NCBI GenBank assembly: GCA_027382625.1
Contig: JAJKFJ010020656.1
Span: forward strand, 62,001-126,000
Origin: Tetmemena sp. SeJ-2015
Lineage: Eukaryota; Ciliophora; Spirotrichea; Sporadotrichida; Oxytrichidae
Direction: 5' to 3'
Length of the DNA stretch: 64,000 bases
Part shown: in pieces, positions 47,801 to 59,459 of the stretch
Position numbering within the stretch: position 1 is the stretch's first letter
How the letters are laid out: each line of letters opens with the position of its first letter
The notes under the pieces: model-generated
Told to the model about the DNA's origin: nothing
Seen by the model: only the letters and a program-made list of their open reading frames with translations
Database searches by the model: none
Translations under genes and position numbers: made by a program

Positions 47801-48763
47801 TAAAGTCCCAATAATAAACCATTCAGAGAATCCTTAAACTCCAACATCAAATTATAAACTTATCATTTTAATAATTTAGAGACACTGCGGCAAATGTGAA
47901 AATAAAATGTTATTTAAATTTTTAGTGCTACTGGAAGAATCTAAAGAATTTCATAAATAGCCAGCAATAAAATCCAACCGGTAAACTACAAGGGCAGAGA
48001 CTAGTGGTATTTAAAATCCGAATAAGAGTTAAGAGAGTAGCTAGCCATAAGTTTATTTAGCTTTTTTTTAAAGTCAGTAATAAGAAATCTATCTATGTTA
48101 ATAAAACTAAATTTTCTGCGAATCAAGAGGCTGAAAAGATGTTAAGTTATATTTTGATTAACTGAAATCATGGGGAAACTTAAGCACTTAAACTATACAG
48201 ATTACATGAACATACATCAAAATATAGAGCTATCTTAGAAATTTGAGGAAGAATTCTGTCAGTTTTTAGAAGAAACTTACAAGGACAGTGGCTTTTTGAA
48301 GATAAGCAACTCTGTTAACTATTCACTGCTTTTGATAGTCATGAAGAGGGATCAACTTAATGAGCTAGAGATTAGGGAAACCAAAAGAAATGCATTTTAC
48401 TTTGAGACTTCTTTTGGGAGCTTTGTAATTATACTGGGAATCATCGATTATTTCCAAACTTCATATCTTTATAATAAGTTTTTGTGGCTTACCAAACTTT
48501 AGACATTTCGAGGTTTATATTTTTTTCTTTTTTTAGACAGATCCAATATGAAAGCGAAGCACATAATCAATAGGTTCAGGAAAAAGCAAAATATAGCTTT
48601 ATCGAGTCCTGAAGCAAAATAGTATTAGTAAAGATTCAATGAGGCAGTTTAAATTATATTTATAATTTCAGTAAGAGAGCTGCTTTTTGTGAATGATCCA
48701 AGTTTTAATTAAAATAATGACTCTATAAAAGAAGACCACTGGCCTGCCTAATTTAGAAATTGA
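44837..48763 (+). CDS. Seven-helix receptor plus phosphatidylinositol-phosphate kinase (GPCR-PIPK fusion candidate)
   Basis: First part (44837-46231): several hydrophobic helices, including TSIILSLIVFYCYI, GLICTDILISIHFLISIY, GYLTAFSMVTVIAYASSL, IGIGLLYMGTVGIF and LLIYSTIFIAYSIFVIV, with a Cys-bearing loop before the fifth, like cAMP-receptor-type GPCRs. After a TGA at 46229-46231 the same strand reads a PIP-kinase: DFIVLLKEYHPRIFQSIR, RFIIKEIEEKE (ATP lysine), TLIARVYGLFSL, VNKIYFVIMQNLDF, FRYDLKEI, then an insert, NSVNYSLLLIVM and LGIIDYFQ, ending HWPAQFRN at TGA 48761-48763. GPCR-PIPK fusions are known from Dictyostelium (RpkA) and oomycetes. Continuity across 46231-46370 is inferred and could instead be two genes. 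MDYSLL reads VNYSLL and DLKGS reads DLKEI, so activity is doubtful. Confidence 0.68.
44962..45093 (+). other. Candidate IES or tandem duplication, 13-nt direct repeats
   Basis: ATTGCTACATTAA occurs at 44949-44961 and 45081-45093. The 132 nt removed (44962-45093) is a multiple of three and lies at the cytoplasmic end of helix 1; its loss would shorten the first loop to a usual GPCR length. The segment is less AT-rich than the other IESs. Confidence 0.45.
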
Positions 48764-48840
48764 TCAATTTACTAATAAAATTATTTTTCAAAATTATCAT
48801 CTTCATCATCAATATCATTTGAAAAATAATAAGTTTGATT

Positions 48841-51800
48841 TCAATTAAATTGGTTCTCTTCATATTCATCATATTGTTATTGGAGAGTCTTCTATTGATA
48901 AGAATAGTTCTACTCATCTCCTTCTTGAGTATAATATTGAGCATCCTCTGTAGCATGATCTAAATAATCATGAATTCTTTTATCATCACCTGTGACTAGC
49001 GCCTCTTCCTCTTCTTCAGTCTTCCTCTTGAATAGTCTATTGTTCAAATTGAGACTAGTTTTCTTCTTCTTCCTACTCCTAAATCTACTCGTATTCTTCA
49101 TCTTGCTCGTTCTATTCATCTTAAGAGATAGAATGGAAGTTGTCTCCATTCATCTCTTGATGCTTATTTCTCGCACCCTATCGTTCATAAAATTGAAGTT
49201 ACCTATCAGAGTTATCCTAATCTTCATACTGAGGCTATGTATGAGGCGATTATCTGGCATCATTTACGCTCTCACCTAAGTCAACCTCCGAGAATTACTG
49301 GCTTTGGCTTTCATTAGTTTGTCCAATGAAGCCCATGGCAGAAGGCATAGTCGTGTTGCGGTGATTACTTTAAGTACCAGGGTAATTATTCAGAGCTGAA
49401 TCTACCATCCTTTGCTAACTCTGGATCCTCATACTGGAGCCTCCATCCTCTTAGGAATTTTCCAGCACTTAATTCTCGTGAGGATAGTAGTAAGAGACCT
49501 GAGATGGATGTTGTATTTAATGCTACTCCATATATTGCTCTTGGTCGAGCGAGTGATTGTTGTTGTAAATCTATAGATTGCTTGCATTTTCCTATTGAAG
49601 TGAGGAGATATAAGCAAGAAGTTGCTGCTCCAGATTTCTTCTCGTTGTGTCATTTAAGGAGTAAGTTTTGCAAAAGTTTTTAGCAACTTACTTGACATCA
49701 TCACCCTCTTTCAGGGTAATATGAGCTGTCCTAAGAAATTTTTCTTGAAGAGAAAACTTACTTTCCAGTTGCGATGGTGATCTCAACATCGACTAATGGT
49801 GCTATAGTTTTCGCCTTGAAGCTATTTGATTCCTTCTAAGACGTTGCAAATTCAAAGGCTTAATCCTCGTGGGCACACCCTTGTAATTTTTGGCTTTTCC
49901 CATACTAGAAAGATTAATAATATATAGAAAGATAACTTACTTTTGAACTAACTTCTTTCTCTGATCCTAAACCTCCTTTGCCTTCTTGATCCTTTGAACA
50001 GTCTCGTCATAGCCCTTAATATATTTAGACTAGTTAATTGAATCATCAGCATCCTAGCTCACATCTTATGCTCTTTAAGGGTAAAAGTTGAATTCATTGC
50101 TTCTCTTTCTGCTTAATACTGAGCGATTAGGATTCTTGTTTATCTAAAGAATTATTACTAAATATAGAGAGTGTATATTTTAAATCTGAGGATGAAAAGT
50201 GCACTCTTAAAGCTCCTCAAGTTTTTCATCAAAATTCCTCTGAACTGGTAGGTTCATTCTTTTCTATTTGCTTAGTTCCCAAAGTCTTTCATGGGCTGGT
50301 TTCCCTTCTTGATATGAGGTAAATTAAAGGAAAAATAATGTATCAGAGTTTTAGTATTACGAAGTGGATGGATTGAAGATTTACACTTTAGAGATCTAAG
50401 ACTTTCCTATATCTGGTTTAAATGTGCATTCCTCCAAGTCCTTCATCTCTTTGATTTATTGCTGCTTACGGATTTTCTCTTTCTAAATCTTTTGCTTCTC
50501 AAGCAGAAGTTCAACTCTCTATTGAGGATCAACTCTTACCATGGAGGGATTGTTTTACATATCAAGGACTTGCTATTCGAGAGGAGTTTCATTATCATAC
50601 GCTCTAGTGCTTTCATTTAGATTGAACATGATAGAATTATTCTTCAGATCATTTGAACTCACTATCTTCCCGACTAAGCTAGATTTATTAAGCTCTTAAC
50701 TCATTTGGCTACCCTACAATAATTGGTTTGCTTTTGCATGTTAGTTTTAGAAAAGTTTGCCCAGTGCTGTTTCTCCAAATGCTCAGATTTCTTGTTTATC
50801 TGTGGTTTGAAAGTACACTCCTTATAAGACTCATAGAAGCCCTTTCGTTACTTGATGGTTGGAACTTTAATTCCTCCTCCTTTGGCTGTGCTCTTCATCC
50901 CTGCAAAATTAGAAAATAATTATCAGTAAGGTATCGGATGGCCTTCAATAGATCGGAATCACTCCATATCAGTTCATTCATCTCATTATTGGTTTGATGA
51001 GCTGAAGGGTCAGCACTGCTCATTACATCTTCACTCTCTTCATCGATAGTGTGATTTGAAAGTGGACCGTTCTTATAGACTTTTTTGAGAGCTTTGATAT
51101 ATTCAGTAACTAGTCTTTCTTGCTTTTCAATTCCATTTGCGAGACAATAGGGATCATAGATAAGCTTCAGGAATTCAAAGACTATCTCTGTATCTACCAC
51201 TTCGTCGGCTGAGGGATTTATCTTCAACCAAAATTGCATCAGGAATTCTTCTTCTCTCAGTTTTCTCTCCTCAATTTTAATCTAGAAAGGATTCAGAGGT
51301 TGATCCATTTGATAATTGGATTATTGCTACTACTGTTGCATCTAAAACTCATACTCCTCATTAAACAGGTATTTGAAAACTCCAAGGACGAAGAAGAGCT
51401 GCCCAACTTAGGTAGTATTTAGGAGCCTGTTATCCTCATAATCAACATATCGAATGGCTGCCTCAATATCTCTTTCTAGCTTTTTGTAAGCCAATTAGTG
51501 AGATTTAACGTTAACTTTAGATTTCGCAGCTTGCATAGCTTGGTGAATTTTCATCGACTCGAGAGTTGCTTTTTATCTCTTCTATCTCTCTATATGTTCT
51601 TCATACAAAGCGTGACCTTGTTTTTACTTCACAAAAGTTTACTGAGATTATGCGTTGAATTGATTTGTGTAATGCGAAGAATTCATTTAGCTTATATTTG
51701 ACTTTTAAAGCTAAGATCCCTTTAGAATCTTATCAGCACTCATCCTTTTATTTGGAGGTATTTATTAGATCTCCTTGGACTTTTCTATCTTATTTTTTGC

Positions 51801-53285
51801 ATTTGAATATAGCCTATTATAGACTTAGAAATTGCTCTAGCTCGAATCTTATCTCATAAAACGTATTCTCAAACAAAAAACTTCTCTAAGGAGTTAAGGG
51901 GCTTTACTTATTTGGATTCTAGATTTGCTAGGCTATTAATTGAGAATTGTTGAGTTAATTCTCTATTTCCCTCTATGCTGCTTCGTAATACTCTTGCCTC
52001 TCAACTATCTTATTGATCATCTCCAGCATCCTCAATCTTTCCCTTTCTGCTTCCTCTTCCTCATCTTGATAGTCTATCTAACTAGCCTCATCATTAAAAA
52101 ATTGCTGCTGCTGATTTTAGTCTGTAGTCTTTTGAACAGGTGTTTTATCTCCCTGACTTCTTAGGTCATCAGTCTACAGTTAATGAAGGATCATAGAGTC
52201 ATTAATTGAATAAAGAGCAAATAATTAAGGAGAGAAAAAAACATTTGTCATCCTATCTTTGGTTCTCATCTCCTCCCCCTTGAAGTTTCCTTTTTAAATC
52301 ATTGACTCTTTTCATTCTCTCTTCTTGATTCTTATTAACTTTCTCCTGGAATTGCCTCGCATTTTAGTTTAGATGCTGTTCATTTTCTCTGTAAGATTCC
52401 TAATTACTCTGTCCAGAGTTAAAATTCTGGATTCTTCTTTTTAGAAAAAAGTAAAATAATCAAAGATATTTTTGTATTCTTATATCGTTCCTTCCCCGCT
52501 GGGAAGATGTAGTTCCTTCTTTAAATGAAATATAAGAATATAAGTATGTGTATATCACTTGAAATCTTAGAGTAGGTTCGATCTATTGCTGTCCCCACCT
52601 AAGTTATTCAAATTGAAAGGAGAGGTATTAGTCCCCAGCCTCACATTACTTGTCTTCAAATTCTAAGTATTCTGAGAAGCGTCCCACTATCTTTGTCCAT
52701 AAGCTGAAAATAAATTTAAATAGAGAAGATTTAACTATATGAACCTTAAGTCTTCGTAGCAGCAGTTCCACTATACTTCTGAACTAAGTCAAGCAATTTT
52801 TAAGTATCCATTTGATTTAATCCTGATTTAAGAAGATGATCAGTCTGCATTTGAGATTCCAGAAGCATCGAGTCTGCTGCTAAGTTGTTCCCATTGGCAC
52901 TGTATACACTATTGCTATGCAAATTATTTGCAGCCCACAGTTGCTGTTAAGAATAGTTCTCCTAATTCCCATTCTAGATTTAGTGGGTTCTCTGATCAAA
53001 GGTAGATATTCGTTAGTAAGGATTATTGTTCTTATTGCTTTGCTCTCCACCTCCTAACTATGATTTGAAAGTGCCGCTCAGTAAGTACTGATCTATGTTC
53101 TTCCGATTTGAAGATGTGTTGAGCAGGTCTGACATATGAGTGCCTGCGGGGGATATGTCTGCTGCTTGGTGTTCCTTATGCGAGTAGTGGCTTTGCTAGC
53201 TCTGATTGCTAGGATAGTCTTCTCTATATTATTGCTATTACTGTTGTAAATATGCCTGCTGATTGGCTGCTCTGTTAGCGTTCAT
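48841..53285 (-). CDS. Protein with an EF-hand-like segment and repeated CTFKP motifs
   Basis: Starts MNANRAANQQAYLQQQ and has a Q/N-rich N-terminal region. Introns are needed at 52704-52744 and around 52430-52560. A coiled-coil part (about 52300-51950) is followed by a folded block: AYKKLERDIEAAIRYVDYED with an EF-hand-like loop, NTTQVGQLFFVLGVFK, FWLKINPSADEVVDTEI and FEFLKLIYDPY (51500-51120). The C-terminal half carries repeated motifs ECTFKPQINK (about 50795), ECTFKPDIGK (about 50410), ECTFHPQIQ (about 50200) and FNFYPQRA. Such CTFKP repeats with EF-hands occur in many ciliate, probably ciliary or cortical, proteins. A long acidic Gln tail ends at TGA near 48843. The 3' end converges on the PIP-kinase gene with 77 bases between. 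Confidence 0.68.
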
Positions 53286-53412
53286 TTATGTTCTCTCTGA
53301 ATAATTTGTATAATTTAACGTCGAAATCTTATTTAAAGAGGATGGAGAATATATCGGGTGGATGTAATTTTTAAAAGATTAGTAAGCAGAGAATAATTTG
53401 ATTATAGTGAAA

Positions 53413-55080
53413 ATGAATGAAGAGTCAACTATTATTTCGCTCTCGGAGAGGAAAGGAAGTTTTGAAGAGCAGATGAGAGATGGAGCTACTATTCTGCACT
53501 AAGTTAACGACAGTCCTGTTTCTAGCAGAGTGCCACCTAACTTTATACACACTTAAATATCTCTTTTAGGTTATTTAATTAAGTTAAATGAAAAAATATA
53601 TGAGAGTGTTTATTAAGATGATAACTTTCTGATAGAGGAGAATGATCTTCAAATGATTGGAAAGCAAGGAAAGACTTCAAAGACAAAAACAGTGAATACT
53701 CAAAAATCTATGATGGCTTCGAGTAAACCTAGGGACTTCGTGATTGCTGTTGCATTTAACTATAATACATCTTTTAATTATTCATTTGACCAATAAGCCC
53801 GCTCAGATGAGCTTAAACTTATGAAGAATATCTAGCATTTAATTTTGAGCATTCTCTAAATGATGTAGATGTAGATTTGATTGGATCCAATTCTAGAAAA
53901 GGCAAAAACGAAGTAACTTAATCTGGTTAAAATGGGTAGAAGAAGCAGCGTACTCCAGAATACGACGGGAATTGGGAAATCATAAACTATCATAGCAATT
54001 ATTTATTTCTTCATAAAACTAGGATAATGTGAATTTGAGTGATGCGACATAGGGAGCAGAATCAAGTAGTAGCGACTATCTTGAAGCCTCAGAAGAGCGG
54101 CTTTTAGAAGCAGCCAATATTGCAAAAAGGCCACCACCTTCTCCATCCACTCGAATGCCGCACCCTCACACTTTCAAGAATTCCTAGGAGTAAAGAGGTC
54201 CCAATAACTTGACTTTTGGGAAAGTAGAGCGCCCTTCTACCTTTAGCAAGAGTAAGACTAATAACGATACTCAGAATAGCAAGACCATCACTACATCTCA
54301 GCTTCTTCAGCTTTTTAAAATGCCTAGCATGACTTCTGCTTCTGCAAGTGCACAAGGAAGTGGAAATTTCAAGGGTAGCTTAACTATGAGGCCCTCCATG
54401 AGCAATCATTTGGAGGGTAGTTAACTTAAATTGTGAACCGAAATTTCTTATTCTCTCTTTATTTAGGGAAGTAATTCAAATGTGAGTGGGAGTCAAAGTA
54501 ATAGGAATAAATTGAACATCCGAGATGAGAACTAGAAGGCCATCAATTTGTGGCAATCCATGCCCTCCCACAAATATGAATTCAACCAAAACATTAGAGA
54601 TGACTTAGAAGATGACAGCGAAGATGAAAAAGAGCTTAATGAGAGAGACAATAATAAATAAGACAAACTAGGAATGAACGATAATGATAGGAGGAATGAT
54701 AAGATGATGAACACGTCATCACCTACTAGGAGGTTCAATAAGAATTAGGATATAGAAGAAGAGGAGGAGTAAGAAGAAGATGTCTCTCTTGAAGTTGAGG
54801 AAATTAAGTTAGAAGACTCTCCAGAGTTTATTAAAAAGCGAAGGATTGAAGCTCTCAACATCAACTTTAAAGAAATAGGTAGAGAAAACAGCAGTCCTCA
54901 GTATGGGGGAATTTCTTTATGTTTTATTTCTCCTAAGTAGTTTGCATCTGCTTAGAATTTTCACAACAATCACAACTTGATTTAAAGTAGAACATTCATG
55001 GAAAATATTCATATTCTCACCTCAAGGAAATAAAAATAAGCCAAAATCTTGGAAGAAGCAGTGATAAAATATTTAAATTA
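53413..55080 (+). CDS. Acidic Ser/Asn-rich protein with one IES
   Basis: Starts MNEESTIISLSERKGSFEEQ. A short structured part (RDFVIAVAFNYNTSFNYSF, LKLMKNIQHLILSILQMM) reaches about 53880; after one or two interruptions (53880-54030) comes DNVNLSDATQGAESSSSDYL, a Pro/Ser/Thr-rich stretch, then after an IES at 54422-54472 a strongly acidic and Asn-rich region (DDLEDDSEDEKELNERD, QDIEEEEEQEEDVSLEVEE). It ends near 55080 or at a later TGA; the end is uncertain because the AT-rich 3' region has no early TGA. No domain recognised. Divergent from the EF-hand/CTFKP gene with about 130 bases between starts, a likely shared promoter. Confidence 0.55.
54422..54472 (+). other. IES, 51 nt, pointer AGT
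   Basis: AGT at 54419-54421 and 54470-54472. Removal joins SNHLEGS to NSNVSGSQSNRN in frame. An overlapping GT-AG splice would enter a frame that ends in TGA, so the IES reading is preferred. Confidence 0.72.
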
Positions 55081-55307
55081 AATATAAATAATAAATGTTT
55101 TAATCAATTTATTTGAGTATCATATAGCAGTTCTCTAAATAATTCTGGTATTTTATATAGAAATAAAAGTGAGTATATTAATTTAAATGTATCTATTTTT
55201 AATTTAATAAAAATCCATTTGCTTGAATCCTTTGCTTTATTTCAAAATTTCTTTAAGATAAGATAATTTTATTTTTAAAATAATTTGTTTTAAAAATATA
55301 GATAAAA

Positions 55308-58129
55308 ATGAATAACGACAAGTTCGATGATGCTATTTGCCTCCTTCAGAAGAAAGGATTGTTGATATAATACCAGGATGTAAATAACTTCTCGGATCTC
55401 AATATAAGTCAGTAACACAGCGATGAAAGAAATACCTTTAGCAACTTTAAATATGGGTAAATTTAAAAAGATTAAAAAGTATTCATTTTCTAAAACTCTA
55501 TTTGTTTTCCACTAGAAAAATTGAAAAAAGAAGAATATTAGTGGGAATACATTATGTGTAAATAATTAACTTGCAAATCTTAAATTAAATTTCTCTTTTT
55601 AAATTTAATCACTCAGTACTAAAACTTCTACTCCAATTAAAAGGAAGATCATTAAGAATAAATTCTAAATGGGAAAATACAACTAACAGAAGAAGAAGCC
55701 TTCTTGTTCTCTAAGTTCCCTTATTCGAGCAGAAAGGACTGAACAAAAATAAAATAGGAGAGTATTTAGGCTATAAGAAAGGAGAACAACATCCTAGTGA
55801 ACTCTTAATTCTTCAAGCACTTCTAATTCAAGGATAAAGTGATGGATGAAGCCATGAGATAGATCTTTATGAAGCTAAGATTATTTGATTATATAATCTT
55901 CTATGTTTATGATTACCTAAAGAGTCATAGTAAATCGATCGCATAATCAAGGCCTTCTCAGATGAGTATTGGAACTAAAACGAGGAAAATTTGAAGTCTA
56001 AAAATTAGGGATGGAGTTCAGAGATTACAAATCTGCTAGCTCGAATAGTCCTTAGTCCTGAATTCTATAAATCACAGCACCCAGATTCCTCAAAGATTTA
56101 AAAAAGGAAAGAAAGACTTTGTAGAGACAGGCCACTTAGCATTAGAGGGAGTAGTGAGTCACGACTATCTCTCAGATGTCTTTGATAGCATCATGCAGCA
56201 ATAATTGGAATCTAAAATTGATGTGGAAGAAAAGTTCTTTAGAAAGGTGAAGGATTAGCACTCCAGCTCTATGGATGAGAATCAGAAGCAAAGGTTATTC
56301 ATCTAGGATGGAACCGTATTTGTAAAATATGGGAGAACTGGTGATCCTCATTAGAGGAAAGTCTATTTATCCAGAGATGAGAGTGAGATATTCTGGATTT
56401 CTCCTACTGAAAAGATCTCAAGTAAAAGAGGTTTTAAGACAAATGAGATAATCGATGTTAAAATTGGCTGTGATCACACCAAGGTATTCAAAAGACACAA
56501 ATTGCATGCAGACTATGATGATAAATGCATCTCAATCATATGTAAGAAAAGAACTTTAGACCTGAGACATGACGATCCAAGTATAATTAAAGAGTGGTAT
56601 TTGAAGATCCAAAATCTCATTCAGAGTATGAGGCAAAAGAGTTTCATTCACAAAAATACCAAACTATAACAGCTGTCATAAATCAAAAGAGAATAAGAGC
56701 TCAAGGTCTTAGAAAGGCTCTGGGATGAATCTATTCAATACAATCTTGATGACAAAATAGAATCGATTCAGCAATCTTAACACTCGGGTTTCGGAAAAAT
56801 TTCATTTGAATAGAGATAGCATTTTCATAAGATTCTAAGCGCAGTTTCAGAGGCACAAAATATGAAATCTTATGAGAAGAAGTTCTTAGAGTTTAAGACT
56901 AAATCTCAATAGAATATAGAGACTGTATTCTTTGAGGGTGTACCTTAAAATTACAGAGAAATCTTCTGGTCAAAGGCTATAAGTGATCGCTTAGATTTGA
57001 GCATAGAACTTTACAGAGAGTTCAAAAAGAAGTCGCAGCAAGATGAGCTTAACCTATCTAAGAGGAGATATCAACTGAGGAATAAGAGAAAGACACTTCA
57101 AAACTATCTTCTACAGAGTGTTGATATAGGAGAATCAAAGATCTTTAAATATGAAGACATAGAGGAGAGTAACTTTGAAGTAGACTTCAGCTAAATTTTG
57201 AAACGCGTGGACAAAGTAATCGAGAGGTACAGAGTCAATTTGTAAGATAAGAAGTTTAATACTTTGGAGATTAGAGTAAGATTAGAAACGGGAAGTAAAT
57301 TTTAATTTTTAGGATGTGATGAGCAACGTTTTGGGTGCATTTTAAATCCTTCGACCAGATATTGGATTAGTGAAGGGTTAAGAATCCATATTGATGCAGT
57401 TGATTATTGTGAAGAGAAACTTCAACAACTCAGAGTTGACAGAATTTGAATTGTACCGAAGTCTGTCGAATATCCTCTTAAGATAGGATCACATGTACTA
57501 GTTTTATACTCTCTCCCATGAAGATATCGGGTGGAGACTAGATTACTTTGATGATCTATTGGAATAGATGCTGCCAGATTTGAATCAGCATTTTATAATC
57601 ATAAATCTACTTAGTGAGTACTATCTCTATAGCTGGCTGATGACTCTATTTACCAGTGTACTTCCTATGGAAGTTTCTCAAAGAGTTTGGGATGTGTATT
57701 TATTGAAAGGGGAACTTTATCTCTATCAAATTTATTATAATCAATTAAATTATTTGATCAAGTAGCTTTGGGCTTACTCTCTTACCTGTAAATTATTTTT
57801 ATAAAAATTTAAACTCCTTTCAAGGAAAAAGAATTATAGTGTGCATAAAATTTATTTATTGACACAATTAAGTCTTATTTTAATTTAACTGTAACCTTTA
57901 ATCATAGGTGTAAGTAAACTGTTTCATTTAATCGTTATTTTAGAGATCTTTAAATGAGACTTTGAGGATTTTTAAACTATTGCGAGACGATAAGTTAGAA
58001 GCAGAGTATAACATTAACTTGTCAGAGCAGGACCTATTTGATTTTAATTTAAATCATGATAGCATTAGTAAGTATACCCAAATCGAGTGCCAGATATTCA
58101 ATGAGCTAAAACAAGAAATGAATAAGTGA
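55308..58129 (+). CDS. Sec7-PH-TBC (TBS) protein with degenerate catalytic motifs
   Basis: Starts MNNDKFDDAICLLQKKG. A Sec7-like region (about 55640-56190) shows LTEEEAFLFSKFPYS, LNKNKIGEYLGYKKGE, FKHFQFKDKVMDEAMR and VVSHDYLSDVFDSIMQ. A PH-like domain follows (about 56300-56640: TVFVKYGRTGDPHQRKVYL, SEIFWISPTEKISS). Then a TBC Rab-GAP domain (about 56930-57780): EGVPQNYREIFWSKAIS, LRPDIGLVKGQESIL, YSWLMTLFTSVLPMEV, RVWDVYLLKGE. Sec7 plus TBC in one chain is the TBS architecture described from ciliates and other alveolates. The Sec7 glutamate finger (FRLPGE) reads LRLFDY. The TBC Arg finger (IxxDxxR) reads DVMSN and the Gln finger (YxQG) reads LVKGQ. Introns at 55457-55515 and elsewhere; several frame changes. 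Ends at TGA 58127-58129. Confidence 0.75.
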
Positions 58130-58989
58130 AATATCTCAACTCAATAAACAAAGAGACTAAATTATTTCCTTTTAACTTGATAAAATGCACAAATCATCCA
58201 CAGCTTAGATTCTATCTTGTAATAGATCTAAAAGATAAGAAATAATTTTAAAGAAGTTAGAAGGAGAAGTAATAATTGATAAAGTGCAAATAAACTTTTG
58301 ATTGAATTATATTAATTCTAATATTGTGGATAATTATGTTTGGGATGGAGTTAAAGTAATTCAAACTGAGATTATTCTCATTACTGCTCTTGCTTGTTTT
58401 GAAACTAAGCTCAAATAAATTTAAAAGGATAATTTTGTCAATGAGTGCTTAAATTGATATATCATGCTAATTTCGAAATATTTGTTTATGGTTAACAAGA
58501 ATCTCTCCATTCTATTGAACTTACTTTATCTTATGTGATTAAAAAATTATGAAAAACGACTAATCTTTTATTCTACTTGAGGTATAAAATTTTGCTCCTT
58601 ATAGCGTATAGAAGGTGATATATAGGCATTTACTACTATTCAATATGATATTTGTTGTTATTCATTAATAAGGAAAAGAGAGTGCTAGTCAAGCTGGAAA
58701 CGGCCATCTTTCCTCCATCAACTCAAAGATTAGTAGAATGAAACTGGAGGACTATATTTGTTGTTTCAAGATCTAGTTCATTTATTTCATCTGTGAGGTA
58801 TGATTTCAGAGTCGATGGACATTTCCCAGCTGCTTCCTCCCGTTTATAATTTTTACACACGCTATATTGATTTACAAAGATCTGCTTAATTATAAAGCAC
58901 ATTTATTAACAACAATTAGTGTAGTCACCTCTTTTTAACCTCGGTCGTTTAATATTCTTTTTATCCAATTTACAATTCAAGCCCTTGCT
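58130..58989. other. Intergenic, no supported gene
   Basis: AT-rich. A plus-strand frame at about 58674-58800 (ESASQAGNGHLSSINSK, then LEDYICCFK) has protein-like composition but no start or partner. Nothing else recognised. Confidence 0.4.
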
Positions 58990-59286
58990 ATGAGCTTCGT
59001 TTTACCTGAACCCTGTTCTAGTTCCAGTGAGCTAATCTACTTTCATAATACTCAGGTTTCTAATTGTTCTAAATTATTTTTAGTCAAAAAAATTATCAAA
59101 AGTGTGTATATTGATAAATTACTATATGCTAGAGTTCATACTAATGTTTTCAAGGAGAGGTCTTACTCAAGTGTATCTACCCTTGGAGAGTTGCTAACAC
59201 AGGATGATCAGGTAAAAACGGAAAGCTTATCAAAGTATTGGATGCCAAGAAGCAATCGCATGCCTTGGTTCAAAGAAGTGAGTTGA
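58990..59286 (+). CDS. Small hypothetical ORF, 98 aa
   Basis: ATG to TGA with no TAA or TAG codon inside: MSFVLPEPCSSSSELIYFH at the start and KTESLSKYWMPRSNRMPWFK near the end. No motif. The absence of Gln-TAA/TAG is unlike neighbouring genes, which may just reflect its small size. It is convergent with the minus-strand gene ending at 59460. Confidence 0.35.
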   Translation: MSFVLPEPCSSSSELIYFHNTQVSNCSKLFLVKKIIKSVYIDKLLYARVHTNVFKERSYSSVSTLGELLTQDDQVKTESLSKYWMPRSNRMPWFKEVS

Positions 59287-59459
59287 ATTAGAATCACTTA
59301 GGAATAATACTTTCTCATAAATTTATCATAAGAGAGGAGAGATTTTTCTTCTAGCCACGGTTTTTCATTTGTGGCCTCTTGTCTATAGGAGGAATTCATA
59401 AGCCTTTATCAGAGTTAGGGGACGATGAGGGTCTTATACTACAACAAAATATAATGAAT

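Noticed and set aside
49000..49280. Plus-strand Leu/Phe-rich ORF resembling a membrane protein
   Set aside because: It is the complement of the acidic Glu/Asp/Lys tail of the minus-strand EF-hand/CTFKP gene, which naturally reads as Leu/Phe/Ser.
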